The translations under genes and the position numbers were made by a program. The notes beneath the pieces are model-generated. The model was not told the DNA's origin, did not search any database, and worked only from the letters and a program-made list of their open reading frames with translations. Below, piece by piece: positions 48,186-60,385 of a stretch of DNA of 64,000 nt. The number at the start of each line of letters is the position of its first letter. Position 1 is the first letter of the stretch. Source of the stretch: Hypericum androsaemum (lineage: Eukaryota; Streptophyta; Magnoliopsida; Malpighiales; Hypericaceae); the NCBI GenBank assembly GCA_963995505.1, contig OZ023184.1:3534001-3598000 (forward strand), in the 5' to 3' direction.

Positions 48186-48554
48186 ATAATCAATCACCCA
48201 TTACCCAGTTAAAATTCACAATAATAACAAAATATGACAAATTAAAATGCATGCCTTCCATTATGATATCAACATTCATTCCTCTTGGACATAAAAGAAA
48301 ATAATTTTTCTTTTGCAATGAAGACAAACAATATCTTTTTCTCCCACAGAAGACAAGCATGCAATATGGTATGGATGAAAAGTAAACAAAACAGAGGGGA
48401 CATGATCTTGGGAAGGTGGGATTGGAAGGATGTGGGGAAGGTTGTAAGGTTAGAGGTGGACTTATAATGGTGGAGGACATAGAGGTGATTGTGATTTTTC
48501 TTATATCTGCCAGTAGTACTTTATCGAATGACAAAAGTGGTGGAATGCAGGATC

Positions 48555-49140
48555 AGCATTGTGTAATCAAGAGGAGGAGAGTGATTCCCATATCTTTTGA
48601 TGTTGCAACTTTGCAAATAAGTTATGGGGGCGATTCATTCCGATGTTGAGTCTTAGTTGGTTCTGTAGTGGTATTATCTCCTCTCTTCTTGATGCATGGT
48701 TGGGCTTGGTCAATAGAGAATAAGATTCTAAGACGTGGTACACCTTTTTTGCAACTTCTTGTTGGTATCTATAGTTTTTAAGGAACAAGGTAGTCTTTTA
48801 CCATGAGGAGGCCTGTCTCAATTGCCTTGTCAATATAGTTTTGAGGAATTTTACGGAATGGTCGTATTGGCAGGAGATATCTCAATGTTACCAGCACAAG
48901 ATGCTCTATTGGCATTAACCTCGGCTGTTTCAGGACGTTAGTTATATCGGTGTTGTAGTTGGATACTGGGTGATCTAGGTGTGTACTGTAATCGTTGTTT
49001 GGGGCTGGGCTTTGTATCTTAGAGTACTAGTGTTGTAAAGTTACTCTCTTTGCAACCTAGTCTTTTAGGTGCTGGTTGTAGCTTTGAGGTTGGAATTTTA
49101 ATGGAATAACTTTTACCTTTCAAAAAAGAAAAAGAAAAAG
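48555..49140 (+). mobile_element. 5'-truncated LINE fragment inside protease unit A
   Basis: The plus strand encodes a zf-RVT-like end (CNQEEESDSHIFFDC, NFANKLWG) with stops, followed by a 3' tail of A-rich AAAAAAGAAAAAGAAAAAG at about 49120-49139. It interrupts unit A relative to units B-D, replacing the stretch TTTTGATTTGGTTATATATC found in the others. No clear target duplication was found. Confidence 0.7.
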
Positions 49141-49842
49141 GCACTAGTGATGTGAACAAACAGGCCAATTATCAATCGAAAAGAACCACCCAAGTTTATA
49201 GTATTTTAGCCATCATGCCCTCTAACTAATGTTGTATAACTTCGTCAATCACGTTCGCCAATCAAATTTATGTTATCTTTCTTTTCCTTTATTTTATTGT
49301 AACAATTATGTTCTTTATTTTTAAAAATTCTCAATTGTACTAAATTGTAACAAGAAAATTTGTAATTATTTTAGACTAAAGTACAAATCACACTCGTTTA
49401 AAAATGTAAATAAAATATTTTCCTCATTAATGAACTAATATTTAAATATTTGTTTATTCTTACAAAGCCAAAAACTGTATGTCACAGCGGGAACAAGGAA
49501 AAGTCATTGATAATGCCTTTTCATACATATGAACTTACCCGAAAATAATATAAATAGAATAATTTTTCACTAAGGGCATCGTACATGGCCAAAGGATAAC
49601 ATGTCAATTACCAAATAGCTGGATGTCTTGTCGCCGTCTAAATATCTTATATGATAACGGTATTGGCCCTTCTTCCAGCATGTTTATCCAGAAATATCGC
49701 ATATATGCTTCATGCCAGGGACTTGCTAGCAGTCGACAAAGCTTTCAGATTGAATGAGTTAAGCTAGAGTTGCAAAGTTATATAGTGTTAAAGAAGATGA
49801 CTTCAAAGAAATAAAAAGAAAATACAAATAAGATCCCTTTAC

Positions 49843-49975
49843 CTCAAGGATGGTATAAAAAGGGCTGCCAGTACATTCATTATATCTCACCCAGATGATG
49901 TCATTCCCTGTGTCAATCCGGACATGCAACGCTTGTGGATGAGTGTCTGCCATCACTTTAGTGTAATATAATATG
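49843..49975 (-). pseudogene. Aspartic protease exon 2, unit B
   Basis: Reads YYTKVMADTHPQALHVRIDT then GNDIIWVRYNECTGSP, ending at a GT donor after CTTGAG. The catalytic motif is DTGN instead of DTGS, and the first Cys after WVR is Tyr. A decayed exon 3 follows at about 49600-49745 on the same strand. Confidence 0.72.
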
Positions 49976-51108
49976 CATAATAATCAATTACTCAATACAT
50001 TGTTAAAATTTATAATAATAATAAAATATGACAAATTAAAAAGTGTGTCTTTCATTCTAAATAAAAGATATCAACATTCCTTCCCATTGGACACAAAGAA
50101 ATAATTTTTCTTTTGCAATGAAGACAAACAGTATCCTTTTCTCCCAGAGAAGATAAGCATGCAATATGGAATAGATAAACACAAAGAAAAAAAAAATAAA
50201 ACAGAGGTGGGACATGATCTTGGTGGCAGAAACAAAGGTGGCATTGGAAGGATATGAGGAAGGCTATAAGGTAATATGTGGACTTGTAATGGTGGAGGAC
50301 GCGGAACTGAACTTATTTTGTTTATATCTACCGGTAGTACTTTACCGAAGGATAAAAGTGGTGGAATGCGAGATCAATCTTTTGATTTGGTTATATATCT
50401 AGCAAAAGACACCAGTGATGTGAACAAGCAGGTCAATTATCAATCAGAAAGAACCACCCATGTTCATAGTATTTTGCCAATCATGTCATCTTCCTAATGT
50501 TGTATATGTTCGTCAATCACGTTCGTCAATCAAATTTTAATTATCTTTCTTTTTTTATTTAAATAATTATGTTCTCTATTTTTAAAATTTCTCAATTATA
50601 CTAAATTGTAACAAGGATATTTATGATTATTTTAGATTAAAGTACAAATCTCACTCGTTTAAAAAATTAAATAAAATATTTGCCTCACCAATGAACTAAT
50701 ATTTGAATTTTTTTAAACCTTTGCACAGCCAAAAACCGTACGTCACACAAAGAGGAAGAACAAGTCGTTGGCATTGATAATGTATTTTCGATCATATGAA
50801 TTAACTCGAAAGTAATATAAGTGGAATATTTTTTGAGGGCATCAAAATATTGCGAAAGGATAGTATATCAGCTACCAAATAGCAGGTTGTCTCGTCGCCG
50901 TCTAAGTATCTTATACAGTAACGACATTGGCCATTCTCCCAATATGTTTGTCTAGGAATATCACATTTATGTTTCAAGTCAGGGGCTTGCTAAGAAGTCG
51001 ATGAAGTCTTCAAATTGAATGAGTTAAACTAGATTTGCAAAGTCATATAGCGTTAAAAAAGATGACTTCAAAGAAAAAAAAGAAAAAAAAGATATAAGAT
51101 TCCTTTAC

Positions 51109-51243
51109 CTAAAAGCTCAAATTAAGAGGGCAGCGAGTGCATTTGCTGCACTTCACCCAGCTTATAACACTCCCTGTGTCAATCTGGACATGGAACGCTC
51201 CTAGAGGAGTGTACAGCATCACCTTGGTGTACTATAACTTACA
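51109..51243 (-). pseudogene. Aspartic protease exon 2, unit C
   Basis: Reads YTKVMLYTPLGAFHVQIDTG then SVISWVKCSKCTRCP. The catalytic DTGS is kept, but the Asp after it (usually DTGSD) is Val and a TAG lies just before YTKV. A GT donor follows at 51108. Confidence 0.72.
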
Positions 51244-52365
51244 TAATAATCAATTACCCAACACCCTGTTAAAATCTACAATAATAACAACATATGATAA
51301 ATTAAAAGGCATTCATTCCATTAAAAAAAAGATATCAACATTCCTTCCCTTCGGACACAAAAAGAAATAATTTTTCTTTTGAAATGAAGACAAACAATAT
51401 CCTTTTTTCTAGAGACAATCATGCAATATGGAATGGATAAAAATACAGAAGAAAAAAAACAAAATAGAGGTGGGACATGATCTTGGTGGCAAAAAAAAGG
51501 TGGGATTAGAAGGATATGAGGAAAGCTGTAAGGTTATAGATGGACTTGTAATGGTGGAGGACGGGGAGTTGCTTTTGCTTATATCTACCAGTAGTACTTT
51601 ATCAAAGGAAAAAAGTAGTGGAATGCGATATCAACATTTTGATTTGGTTATATATCTAGCAAAATACACCAGTGATGTGAACGAGCAGGTCAATTATTAA
51701 CCGGTAAGAACCACCCATGTTCACAATATTTTGCCCATCATGTTCTATTCCTAATGTTGTACAAGTTCGTCAATTACGTTCGCCAATCAAATTTCAGTTC
51801 TCTTTCTTTTTCTTTATTTTATTGAAATAATTATGTTCTCTATTTTCAAAAAATTTCAATTGTACTGAATTATAACAAGAAAATTTGTGATTATTTTAGA
51901 ATAAAGTACAAATCTCACTCATTTAAAAATTAAATAAAATATTTGTCTGACCAATGAACTAGTATTTGTATATTTTTTAACCTTTGCACAACCAAAAACT
52001 GTATGTCACACTAAGAAGAAGAACAAGTCGTTGGCATTGATCATGTCTTTTCATTCATACGAACTTGCCCAAAGTAATATAAGTGGAATAGTTTTCCACT
52101 GATGGCGTCATAATATCGACAAATGATAGCATGTCAGTTACCAGATAGCAGGATTTCTCGTCGCCGTCTAAGTATAACATTGGCTCTTCTCCCAGTATGT
52201 TTAGCCAGGAATATCGCATCGCATTTATGCTTCAAGTCAGGAGCTTGCTTAGTATTCGATGAAGCCTTCAGATTGAAAGAGTTAAACTGGATTTGCAAAG
52301 TCATATAGTGTTAAAGAAGAAGACTTCAAAGAAATAAAAGAAACATAGTTATAAGATCCCTTTAC

Positions 52366-52500
52366 CTAAGGGCTGGTATAAAGAGGGCAAAAGCTAGTAC
52401 ATTTACTGCACCTCACCCAGCTGATATCACTCCTTGTGTCAATCTGGACATGGAACATTTTTGGAGGAGTGTCTTGCATCACCTTGGTATAATATAGTCT
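52366..52500 (-). pseudogene. Aspartic protease exon 2, unit D
   Basis: Reads YYTKVMQDTPPKMFHVQIDT then RSDISWVRCSKCTS. The catalytic Gly of DTGS is Arg (DTRS), which would inactivate the enzyme. A GT donor lies at 52365-52364. The exon 3 remnant at about 52040-52290 contains CYLVTDMLSF in a shifted frame. The 5' segment at 52560-52880 is shared with the other units and may hold exon 1. Confidence 0.74.
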
Positions 52501-52960
52501 ACATATTAATTAATTACCCAACACCCTTTTAAAATCCATAATAATAACAAAATATGACAAATAAAAAGGCATGCCTTCCATTCTAAATAAAAGATATCAA
52601 CATTCCTTCCCCGTGGACACAAAAAAATAATTCTTCTTTTGCAATAAAGAGAAACAATATCCTTTTCTCTCTGAGAAGACAAGCATGAAATACGGAATGG
52701 ATGAAAACACAGAGAAAAAAAAAACAAAACAGAGGGGGACATCATCTTTGTGGCAGAAACAAATGTGAGATTGAAAGTATATGGGAAAGGCTGTAAGGTT
52801 AGAGGTGAATTTGTAATGGTAGAGGGCGCGGAGGTGATTTTGCTTATATCTATAAGTAGTACTTTATCGAAGGACAAAAGTGGTGAAATGCGAGATCAAC
52901 ATTTTGATTTGGTTATATATATCTAGCAAAAGATACTAGTGATGTGAACAAATAGGTCAG

Positions 52961-53796
52961 TTATCAATAGGAAAAAATACCGGTGTTCATAGTTAAATTT
53001 AAATTTTTACCATTTTGTGTAAAAACTAGGAATGTTGATGAGACTAAACATCTCAGGACACTGATATTCATCATCTCGTAGTCATTTATAGATGTTGTCT
53101 ACAAGAAAATTACAACTGATACAAGAATTTATATAGGTGTCATTTGGAGAGGATAAGATCAAGGGTGGTTAATGAGAAAATGAGGAAAATAAATTTGATT
53201 ACTTAAGTATTTCCATATAGTAAAACGAATTGCAAAAATCAATGTTAAAAACCAATGTGAACCAATGATCTTTCGAAGAAACTGGCGCCTTAGAGGAACA
53301 CATCCATCTCGAAATCCTTGTCTAATTATTACAATTTAATATACTTAGTGTAATGTCCAGCCGGGTAGTAAAACGAAATTACAATTTTTTTTTTGTCAAG
53401 AATGAGATTCGAACACATAATATCGTGACCAAACTGGCACCTTTAGTATTCACCAAAAAAAATTGGCACCTTTAGAACAACACAGCAATTTTGAATTCCT
53501 TGTCTAATTATTACAATTTAATTTAATGTACTACCGGCTAGTAAAACAAAATTGCAAAAGGTATTGTAAAGAAATGGATTCGAACCCAAATCATTCTAGA
53601 CAAGTAACTGAACTCGCAATTAAAATAAAATCAGCGATGAGAGGGTCTATCCTGTACTAAACCTGACATGTCTAGAATCGGTTGGTTTTAATCGGGTCTA
53701 GATTTTGATCGTGTCCAGATCTTTAATTTTTAAAAGAATAAGAGTATAGATATGGACATATAAGACAATGCCCAGATTCTACCCGAATTTTAAGAG

Positions 53797-53836
<40 letters not shown>

Positions 53837-54300
53837 TTCAAAAGCTAAAATTCCTAAAACCTCTAGCCGCCACCGAGAGGCTCTCTAAAAAAACAACAAA
53901 ACTCTTTGCCTATGTCATTTGTATTCTTCGATTTCATTCATCTCATACCGGACCCCTCTATTATTTTGATTGTAGGTTTTCTGGGCCTAGTACTCCTCCT
54001 TAGTGAAGAAGAACCAAACCCAACAAGTAAATTCTTCTCCTCGGTCTCATTCAGCCCATGTTGGTCCACCCTTTCATCAGGCCCATCGAGTGTGTTCATT
54101 GGGGTGTGCTGGGCCCGTCGCGGTCCGTCTTCTCCTCTTCAGGGCCCCTTTCTTGTGCGAAAATATCTGGAATAAATTCAGACCCTTCTTCCAGCTGACT
54201 TGCACTCGGCACGCAACCGGCTCGACTTCAAAGAAATGCGTCTCTGGTGCCTCCATCAATAGGAGGCTTTGACAGCCTCGGATTCCAAACGAGACGTTGG
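52961..54300. other. Intergenic DNA between the protease array and cysteine-rich gene copy 2
   Basis: No gene was recognised. Two similar segments around 53320-53350 and 53490-53530 share CCTTGTCTAATTATTACAATTTAAT and ACTGGCACCTTTAG-like phrases. A TA microsatellite lies at about 53803-53833. Frames at 53906-54388 are GC-richer than the surroundings but match nothing I know. Confidence 0.4.
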
Positions 54301-54304
54301 GACT

Positions 54305-54573
54305 GATTTCATAAACATTAATTAGGCATACCAAATTTTTGTGTGATTTCATAAACATGCCATTTATTTTTTTGAGGCATATAAACATGCCATTTATAAT
54401 AGAACGAATAAATTATTTTTTAATTTGTAATATTTTCTTCCAAAACTATTCGACTCATGGAAATTCCTATAAATAGGTTAGAAAAGTATCTTACTATTTA
54501 CAAGAGCTCATAAGAGTGAAAATAGAGAATACATAGAAATTTGACTTCGTATCCAACCAAATCATAAGAAGAC
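54305..54573 (+). promoter_or_regulatory. Promoter and leader of cysteine-rich gene copy 2
   Basis: Homologous to 46990-47243, including CTATAAATAGGTTAG with its TATA box near 54467 and ATCATAAGAAGACATG at the start codon. Confidence 0.7.
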
Positions 54574-54722
54574 ATGTCTCTCAACTGCCTAGTTGTTTCG
54601 ATGATGCTAATCCTATTCGCATCTTGTTAGTTTCTCATCTCTTTTCAACTTCCTTTTTTTTCTTTTTCCACATAATATTTTGTACTTACATTTAATAATT
54701 TGTGTTTGATGTTCTTAGTATT

Positions 54723-57700
54723 TGTTGGAGCGAAAAATTAATTCTCGGATTTATTTGACCATGTCTCAGTAAAATAGCTGTATCTTCCTACTCGTGTATC
54801 CGATTGATGCGATTCTAAAAGATACAAAAAGATAAAACACAGATCTAGAACTTTCTAACTTGTGACTTCTCCAAATTCGGCGCCGAAGGAGGTCGGACTT
54901 GGGTCGGAAGTTTCGGAAGTAGGTTTTTTCCTTATTAGGCCGCAAATCTGCTGAACCTATTTTGGTAAAAATACCGTAACTTTCTCCTCAAGTATTGGAT
55001 TCATATGATTCTAAAAGTCACAGAAGGAAAAGATATAGATCTATAACTTTATTGTTTATAACTTTTCCAAATTTAGTATAGAAAATGGTCAAATATGGGT
55101 TAGAAGTTTTGGGCAGTTTAAGTTTTTCTTATTAGGCCGAGGCTATATTAAGTTTTCCTGTTTGAAAATGGCCTAGGGTTTTTCTATGAGGCTAGGGCGA
55201 AGTTATTCTATATAAGGAGAGCTAGGTACAGGCATGAAGGACACACACAAACCAAACGCCAAATTCTTAGCTTCATAGCTTTTATCGTAGCTTTTATCTT
55301 ATGTAGCTTCGTAGCTTTTATCTTTCATATTTTTCATATTTTTCTCCTTTCTCTATCAATAAAAATCTCTCCTCCCCACTCTCTTTCTTCTCTCCTCTCA
55401 ACCCCATATTTCATTTTTTCTCCCTTTCGTTCGAATCGCTCTTGGGACGACCACTCCGGACCCGTTCTTAAGATCGTTTCCGACGTTCTACCACAATTTA
55501 TCGCAACATTATTTTTTGGCACGCTCGGTGGGACTAAGAAGGGCGTCTGAGAAGAGTGATTATTGCATCAAAATATACGAGTTTCTACATACGATTTCGA
55601 GTCCTTCCTCAAAAGGGACGAAACCGGTCAAAGGTTGTGCTGAAAAAAGACGTCCAACGAGGTCAGTTAACTTTGGAGGGTATTCCGGCCCTCTTTGGAG
55701 CCGAATCTGAAGACGTTTTCTTCATAAAAAGTGAAGATCATTTTTTTCTCTTTCTGTGGATATTAAAAACACCGAAATCGGAGTTTGTACCAGGACGATA
55801 TAACCAAAATACTGAAGACTGATCGATCTGTATGATTGAGAAGTCCAGTCGGCTTTGGAGGATATTTTTGTCTTTTTTTGACCGAATCAGGAGATGGCTA
55901 TTTCAAGAAAAATTGAAGATCTATCTCTCAGCTTTCCAAGAACATCAAGATCGCTTTAATCGAAGTTTGGACGGAAAAGATACAACTAAAATACCAAAGA
56001 TTGGTCATTCTGTAGGCTGATTACGAATTTTCGATTTATCTTGTCAAATCATGATCAGTTATGAGGGATTTATGGGGAGCAATGATAATTATGAGAGATG
56101 GTATATTTCCATGCAAATGAGGAAAATTGCGGAGGACTTTGCAAAATTAACAGAGAAAGTTAGTGCTGAACTCCGAGCAATGAGATACAAGCTCTTTAAG
56201 AATGAGAATTCAGGGACTACATCAGCAACTGAGGAAGCATAAAGTGGCGTATGCAAAGTTGAGGACCAAATAGTTTCTGAATCTCGCAATTTTGAGACAA
56301 GTATTGAGATGGTTGAACATGAATCGGCCGAATATACACAATCTTCTTTCCTTATTGAAGAAGTCGAACAGACGACTAGTCCACAGTTGGCCGACACCAT
56401 GGCCATCGAGCCTACAAGGCCCACATTTGAGGAAAAGGAAGAGCCATGCTCGACACAAGTCTCATTGGCAACTGAGACAATCCTAAGTGCTGTATCAAAT
56501 ACAAAAGGCATTCTAGAGCCTCCGCCGGCTAAGAGAATCTTTGGGCCTTCACCAGCAAAGAGAATTTTAGGGCCACTGTCGAATCACATGTTGCGGAGAT
56601 CCGAGTTACCCTTTGTTCCACGAGTAGTGAGCCACCTTCGCTTGCCCAATTTTGTCCCAACTCAACGGAAAGACACAGGGGGCCAAGTCTACAGTCAGAA
56701 TTCAATCTCACCCGGGGGGCATGAAGAGTGCTGCAACATTGTAGTCGAAGCTCCTACATCGGCCAAAATTATCCCGGCCAAAAGGCAAGGCGTGCTCATG
56801 ACAATGAAGGTGAAGGATGATAAATTCAAGTGTTCAATTCCTCCTCAACCAAGCAAGAGTACGGTGAAGCAACAACCTAATGGGCCGGCTCAACTTCGGC
56901 CATCAAAGGTTTCAAATTACAGGAAATGTCCTCAAGTCACATGGTCAAAATCGGCCAGCAACAGAAAAAGGGCGCCTGAGTACGCGTGGGTTAAGAGAGA
57001 TGCTATCACTCGATTGGCAACCGAGCAAGGAGTTCTCCAGAGAAAGAAATCCTTCAAGATTTGGGTGCCTAAGGAAGAACTTTTGCGGTCTAAGAAACAA
57101 CCATGTGAGACACGACCCACAAAGGGTGATCCACCTACAAGGTCTCCAAGTTATCACACGAAGCCTGTGCAAAAGAAGATACCAAAAAAGCCAAACCCAC
57201 ACTCGGGGGGCAAGTGTTCGGAGTCTCATCGACCGACTCTCACGAAGACTCAACGAAGAAGGCTGGAGCAAAAAATTTAAAAGCAAAAAAAAAAGCTTAG
57301 AGACCTTCAACAACAATTGTGTGGTCATTTTGACGAAGGACATAGAGCTCCCACTCAACCATGTAGGCCTAAATCAAGTTTTTGCGAGAAAGCTGTGAGC
57401 ACACGGATATCTCGAGATGAGTGATCAACTGCACGCCTAGAACGGCTAGGTCTCGACTGGTTTGATGGTACATTCTTCACATATTTACGGTCTTGCTTTA
57501 GCCGGTTATTTTTTGAGTGGAGTTAATTTTCCATGTATTCAAGGACGGATACACGTCAATGCTTTTCCTAGCATCAAAACATTGACGTGTGGGGGACATT
57601 GTTGGAGCGGAATATTAATTCTCGGATTTGTTTGACCATATCACAGTAAAATAGCCGTATCTTCCTACTCGTGTATCCGATTGATGCGATTTCAAAAGAT

Positions 57701-58385
57701 ACAAAAAGATAAAATATAGATCTAGAACTCTCTAGTTTGTGACTTCTCCAAATTCGGCGCCGAAGGAGGTCGGACTTGGGTCGGAAGTTTTGGAAGTAGG
57801 TTTTTTCCTTATTAGGCCGCAGATCTGCTGAACCTATTTTGGTAAAAATACCGTAACTTTCTTCTCAAGTATTGGATTGACACGATTCTAAAAGTCACAG
57901 AAGGAGAAGACAGAGATCTATAACTTTTTTGTTTATGACTTTTCTAAATTCAGCATAAAAAATGGTCAAATATGGGTTGTAATTTTTGGGTAGTTTAAAT
58001 TTTTCTTATTAGGCCAAAGCTATGTTAAGTTTTCCTGTTTGAAAACGGCCTAGGGTTTTTCTATGAGGCTGGTGCGAGCTTATTCTATATAAGGAGAGCT
58101 AGGTACATGCATGAAGGACACACACAAACCAAACGCCAAATTCTTAGCTTCATAGCTTTTATCGTAGTTTTTATCTTATGTAGCTTCGTAGCTTTTATCT
58201 TTCATATTTTTTATATTTTTCTCCTTTCTCTATCAATAAAAATCTCTCCTCCCCACTCTCTTTCTTCTCTCCTCTCAACCCCATATTTCATATTTTCTCC
58301 CTTTCGTTCGAATCGCTCTTGGGACGACCACTCCGGACCCGTTCTTAAGATTGTTTCCGACGTTCTACCACAATTTATCGCAACA
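54723..58385 (+). mobile_element. Non-autonomous LTR retrotransposon in the intron of cysteine-rich gene copy 2
   Basis: Two 786-bp LTRs, 54723-55508 and 57600-58385, run TGTTGGAGCG...TTATCGCAACA and are very similar. Flanks GTATT (54718-54722) and TTATT (58386-58390) differ by one base, fitting a 5-bp target duplication; the continuity of the host intron on both sides agrees. A primer-site-like TGGCACGCTCGGTGGGAC lies at 55517-55534 and a purine tract GTGTGGGGGACAT precedes the 3' LTR. No protease, integrase or reverse transcriptase was found in the 2.1-kb interior. Confidence 0.88.
56051..57280 (+). pseudogene. Internal protein of the non-autonomous LTR element, one premature stop
   Basis: One frame runs from ATG 56051 to TAA 57278-57280 and is interrupted only by TAA at 56240-56242. 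The N-terminal ~60 residues (MISYEGFMGSNDNYERWYIS...) are helical; the rest is basic and Pro/Ser-rich, with the repeated phrase PPAKRIFGPSPAKRILGP and an end TLTKTQRRRLEQKI. That end resembles a motif I associate with plant Gypsy gag-pol proteins, but there is no CCHC knuckle or enzyme motif. It may be a gag-like or captured protein; function unknown. Confidence 0.55.
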
Positions 58386-58899
58386 TTATTTGATATAACA
58401 AGTTTTCACTTCGAAAGTTTCCTAGATAATTATAGTTTTTGTTACACTTGTATACTAATAATCAATTTTATGGTGTTTAGGTACCTGGAAAGCAGTTGAA
58501 GCAAGAGGACCTATTGGATTTGGTAATACTTGCTTCACAAAGGAAAATTGCTTAGACCGTTCCATTGAATGTGATCCACAGGTGTGTCCAGGGGGGGAGA
58601 TTTCATATGGACAAGGTTAGTTCCTAAATTTGGTGACTAAAGAGAAGATTGTGGCAATCTAGGTATTAATAAAGTAATTAAGGGTAAAATTGGAAGACTA
58701 ATATAAACAAAAGGTGAGATGAAAAATTAGTTGGCACACTTTTTTATAGAAAGACTAAAAATGTAAAAAAAATATAAATAAATCTCACGTGAAAAGAGGA
58801 AGGGGCTCTTTCTCTCTTTAAATTATTGTCAATTTCAAAAACCCTACTAGCTACCAATTTTTTTTTAAATAAACTCAAAGAACCAAAGAATGAAAATTT

Positions 58900-59730
58900 A
58901 ATAGAAAACTAATATCACTACATTCGAAAATCAATATCACTGCATTCGGAAACTAATATCACTGCATTCGAAAACTAATATCACTACATTCGCAAACCAA
59001 TATTACTATCTTCGGAAACCAATATCACTACGTTCGAAAAAATAATATTACTACGTTCGGAAAACCAATATCACGATGTTCGGAAACCAATATCACCACA
59101 TTCAAAAACTAATATCACTACGTTCGAAAACTAATATCATTACAGATTAAAATCAATAGCATTACTTACTCAAACCAATATTATTACAGACTTAAACCAA
59201 TATCATTACAGACTAAAATGAATATCAATACATACACAAACCAATAGCATTACATACTCAAACCAATATCATTACATACTCAAACCAATATCAATACATA
59301 TTCAAACCAATATCTTTACTTACTCAAACCAATTTTATTACAGACTAAAACTAATATCAATACAGACTAAAATTAATATCAATACATACTCAAACCAATA
59401 TCAATACATACTCAAACTAATATCATTACATACTCAAACAAATATCAGTACATACTCAAACCAATAGCATTACTTACTCAAACCAATATCAGTATATACT
59501 CAAACCAATATCAATACATACTCAAACCAATATCATTACATTCTCAAACCAATTTCATTACAAACTAAAACTAATTTTATTACAGAGTAAAACCAATATC
59601 AATAAAGACTAAAACTAATATCAATACAGACTCAAACCAATATCAACACAGACTCAAACCAATATGAATACATACTCAAACCAAAATAATTACAGACTCA
59701 AACCAATATCAACACAGACTCAAACCCTAA
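58900..59730. repeat. Minisatellite of about 21-22 bp, CATACTCAAACCAATATCAT type
   Basis: About 38 degenerate units of AAACCAATATCATTACATACTC. The left third uses TTCGGAAACCAATATCACTA and the rest GACTCAAACCAATATCAATACA variants, so two subfamilies adjoin. It ends at CTCAAACCCTAAATTC, next to the captured RPT6 piece. Confidence 0.9.
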
Positions 59731-59734
59731 ATTC

Positions 59735-59932
59735 ATCAACTCTGTTGAGCTAGGCATCGAGGCGGCAGTTGAGATCGTGTGTCTTCTGGAAGACCTGGAG
59801 CTCGAGCTAGTACATTTGCTGGAGATAGTACTGCCTCAGCCCATCCCCTTGCTGCTGCTTCCCGCTACTATTACTATTCACCATCCAAGTGTCCTTCGCC
59901 TTTCTCGCCGCTTCAACTTCTAGCACCGCCAT
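59735..59932 (-). pseudogene. Captured 5' fragment of the 26S proteasome ATPase gene RPT6
   Basis: From ATG 59932 the minus strand reads MAVLEVEAARKAK and then QGDGLRQYYLQQMY, stop, LELQVFQKTHDLNCRLDA, stop, LNR. The pattern GxGLxQYYLQ...L..Q..QKT..LN.RL.A matches the N-terminal coiled coil of plant RPT6, a base subunit of the 26S proteasome; the AAA ATPase domain is absent. Two TAG codons replace sense codons. Upstream on the same strand is a CT-rich leader complementary to the GA repeat at 59995-60031. So the piece is a gene start plus 5' UTR, carried by the insertion. Confidence 0.7.
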
Positions 59933-59992
59933 CTTCTCTCTCTCCTACTGTTTCATCGATTGGGGCTTCTTCTTCTTCTATTTGTACTACTC

Positions 59993-59994
<2 letters not shown>

Positions 59995-60031
<37 letters not shown>
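59995..60031. repeat. GA microsatellite
   Basis: About 18 GA repeats. On the minus strand it is a CT-rich leader just before the captured RPT6-like start. Confidence 0.9.
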
Positions 60032-60036
<5 letters not shown>

Positions 60037-60385
60037 CTCTTTTATGGGAAGAAAAAGAGAGATTTTATTTGTTTCAAGAAGAAGAGGCGGTCATGATTTT
60101 TTTATAGCAAATTTAGGAGATAAAAAAGTTTAAATGGATGGGGGTGAAAACCCTAGTTGGTATGGGATGGGTAAAAAGTCAAAAGTATCTTTGATAGATT
60201 AATGGCCCTTGGATTTGCATATACTGTTTTAAAATCAAATCTGACGGCCTATATTTAACTCCCCACCTATGGACAATATTTTATTAATCCCCACTCAATC
60301 CATTCTCGTGTGTCCAAACCCCAATGTCTGTGAATGCATTGATAACTTTTGCGCTTGTGAAGAGTTGTCAAAAGTACCAACTTTT

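Larger units (their letters stand above)
47990..52960 (-). pseudogene. Tandem array of four truncated A1 aspartic protease gene copies
   Basis: Four minus-strand units, about 1.27 kb each (one enlarged by a LINE piece), repeat the 5' part of a plant pepsin-like protease gene. Each has a 5' segment, an exon with YYTKV...TPP..FHVQIDTGSD...WVRC and, downstream, a segment resembling YLVTDMLSF. These match the N-terminal lobe with the first catalytic Asp. The rest of the protease, including the second catalytic Asp (usually DSG or DTG), is not seen in any unit. Catalytic motifs read DTGS, DTGN, DTGS and DTRS in units from left to right, and stops are frequent. The full protease would be a secreted or vacuolar endopeptidase; these copies cannot be. 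Confidence 0.75.
58591..60307 (-). mobile_element. Pack-MULE-like insertion carrying an RPT6 5' fragment
   Basis: A 1,717-bp insertion splits exon 2 of cysteine-rich copy 2. A perfect 9-bp duplication, GTGTGTCCA, lies at 58582-58590 and 60308-60316, the length used by Mutator elements. I found no clear terminal inverted repeats, so a non-TIR MULE is possible. Inside are a minisatellite (58900-59730), a minus-strand fragment of a proteasome ATPase gene (59735-59932), and its GA-rich leader. No transposase. Confidence 0.75.

Noticed and set aside
56089..57358. Minus-strand frames over the LTR element interior
   Set aside because: Complement of the plus-strand element protein; no domain or start support.
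58900..59730. CRISPR-like repeats
   Set aside because: Units are contiguous and degenerate without spacers, in a plant nuclear context; a minisatellite.
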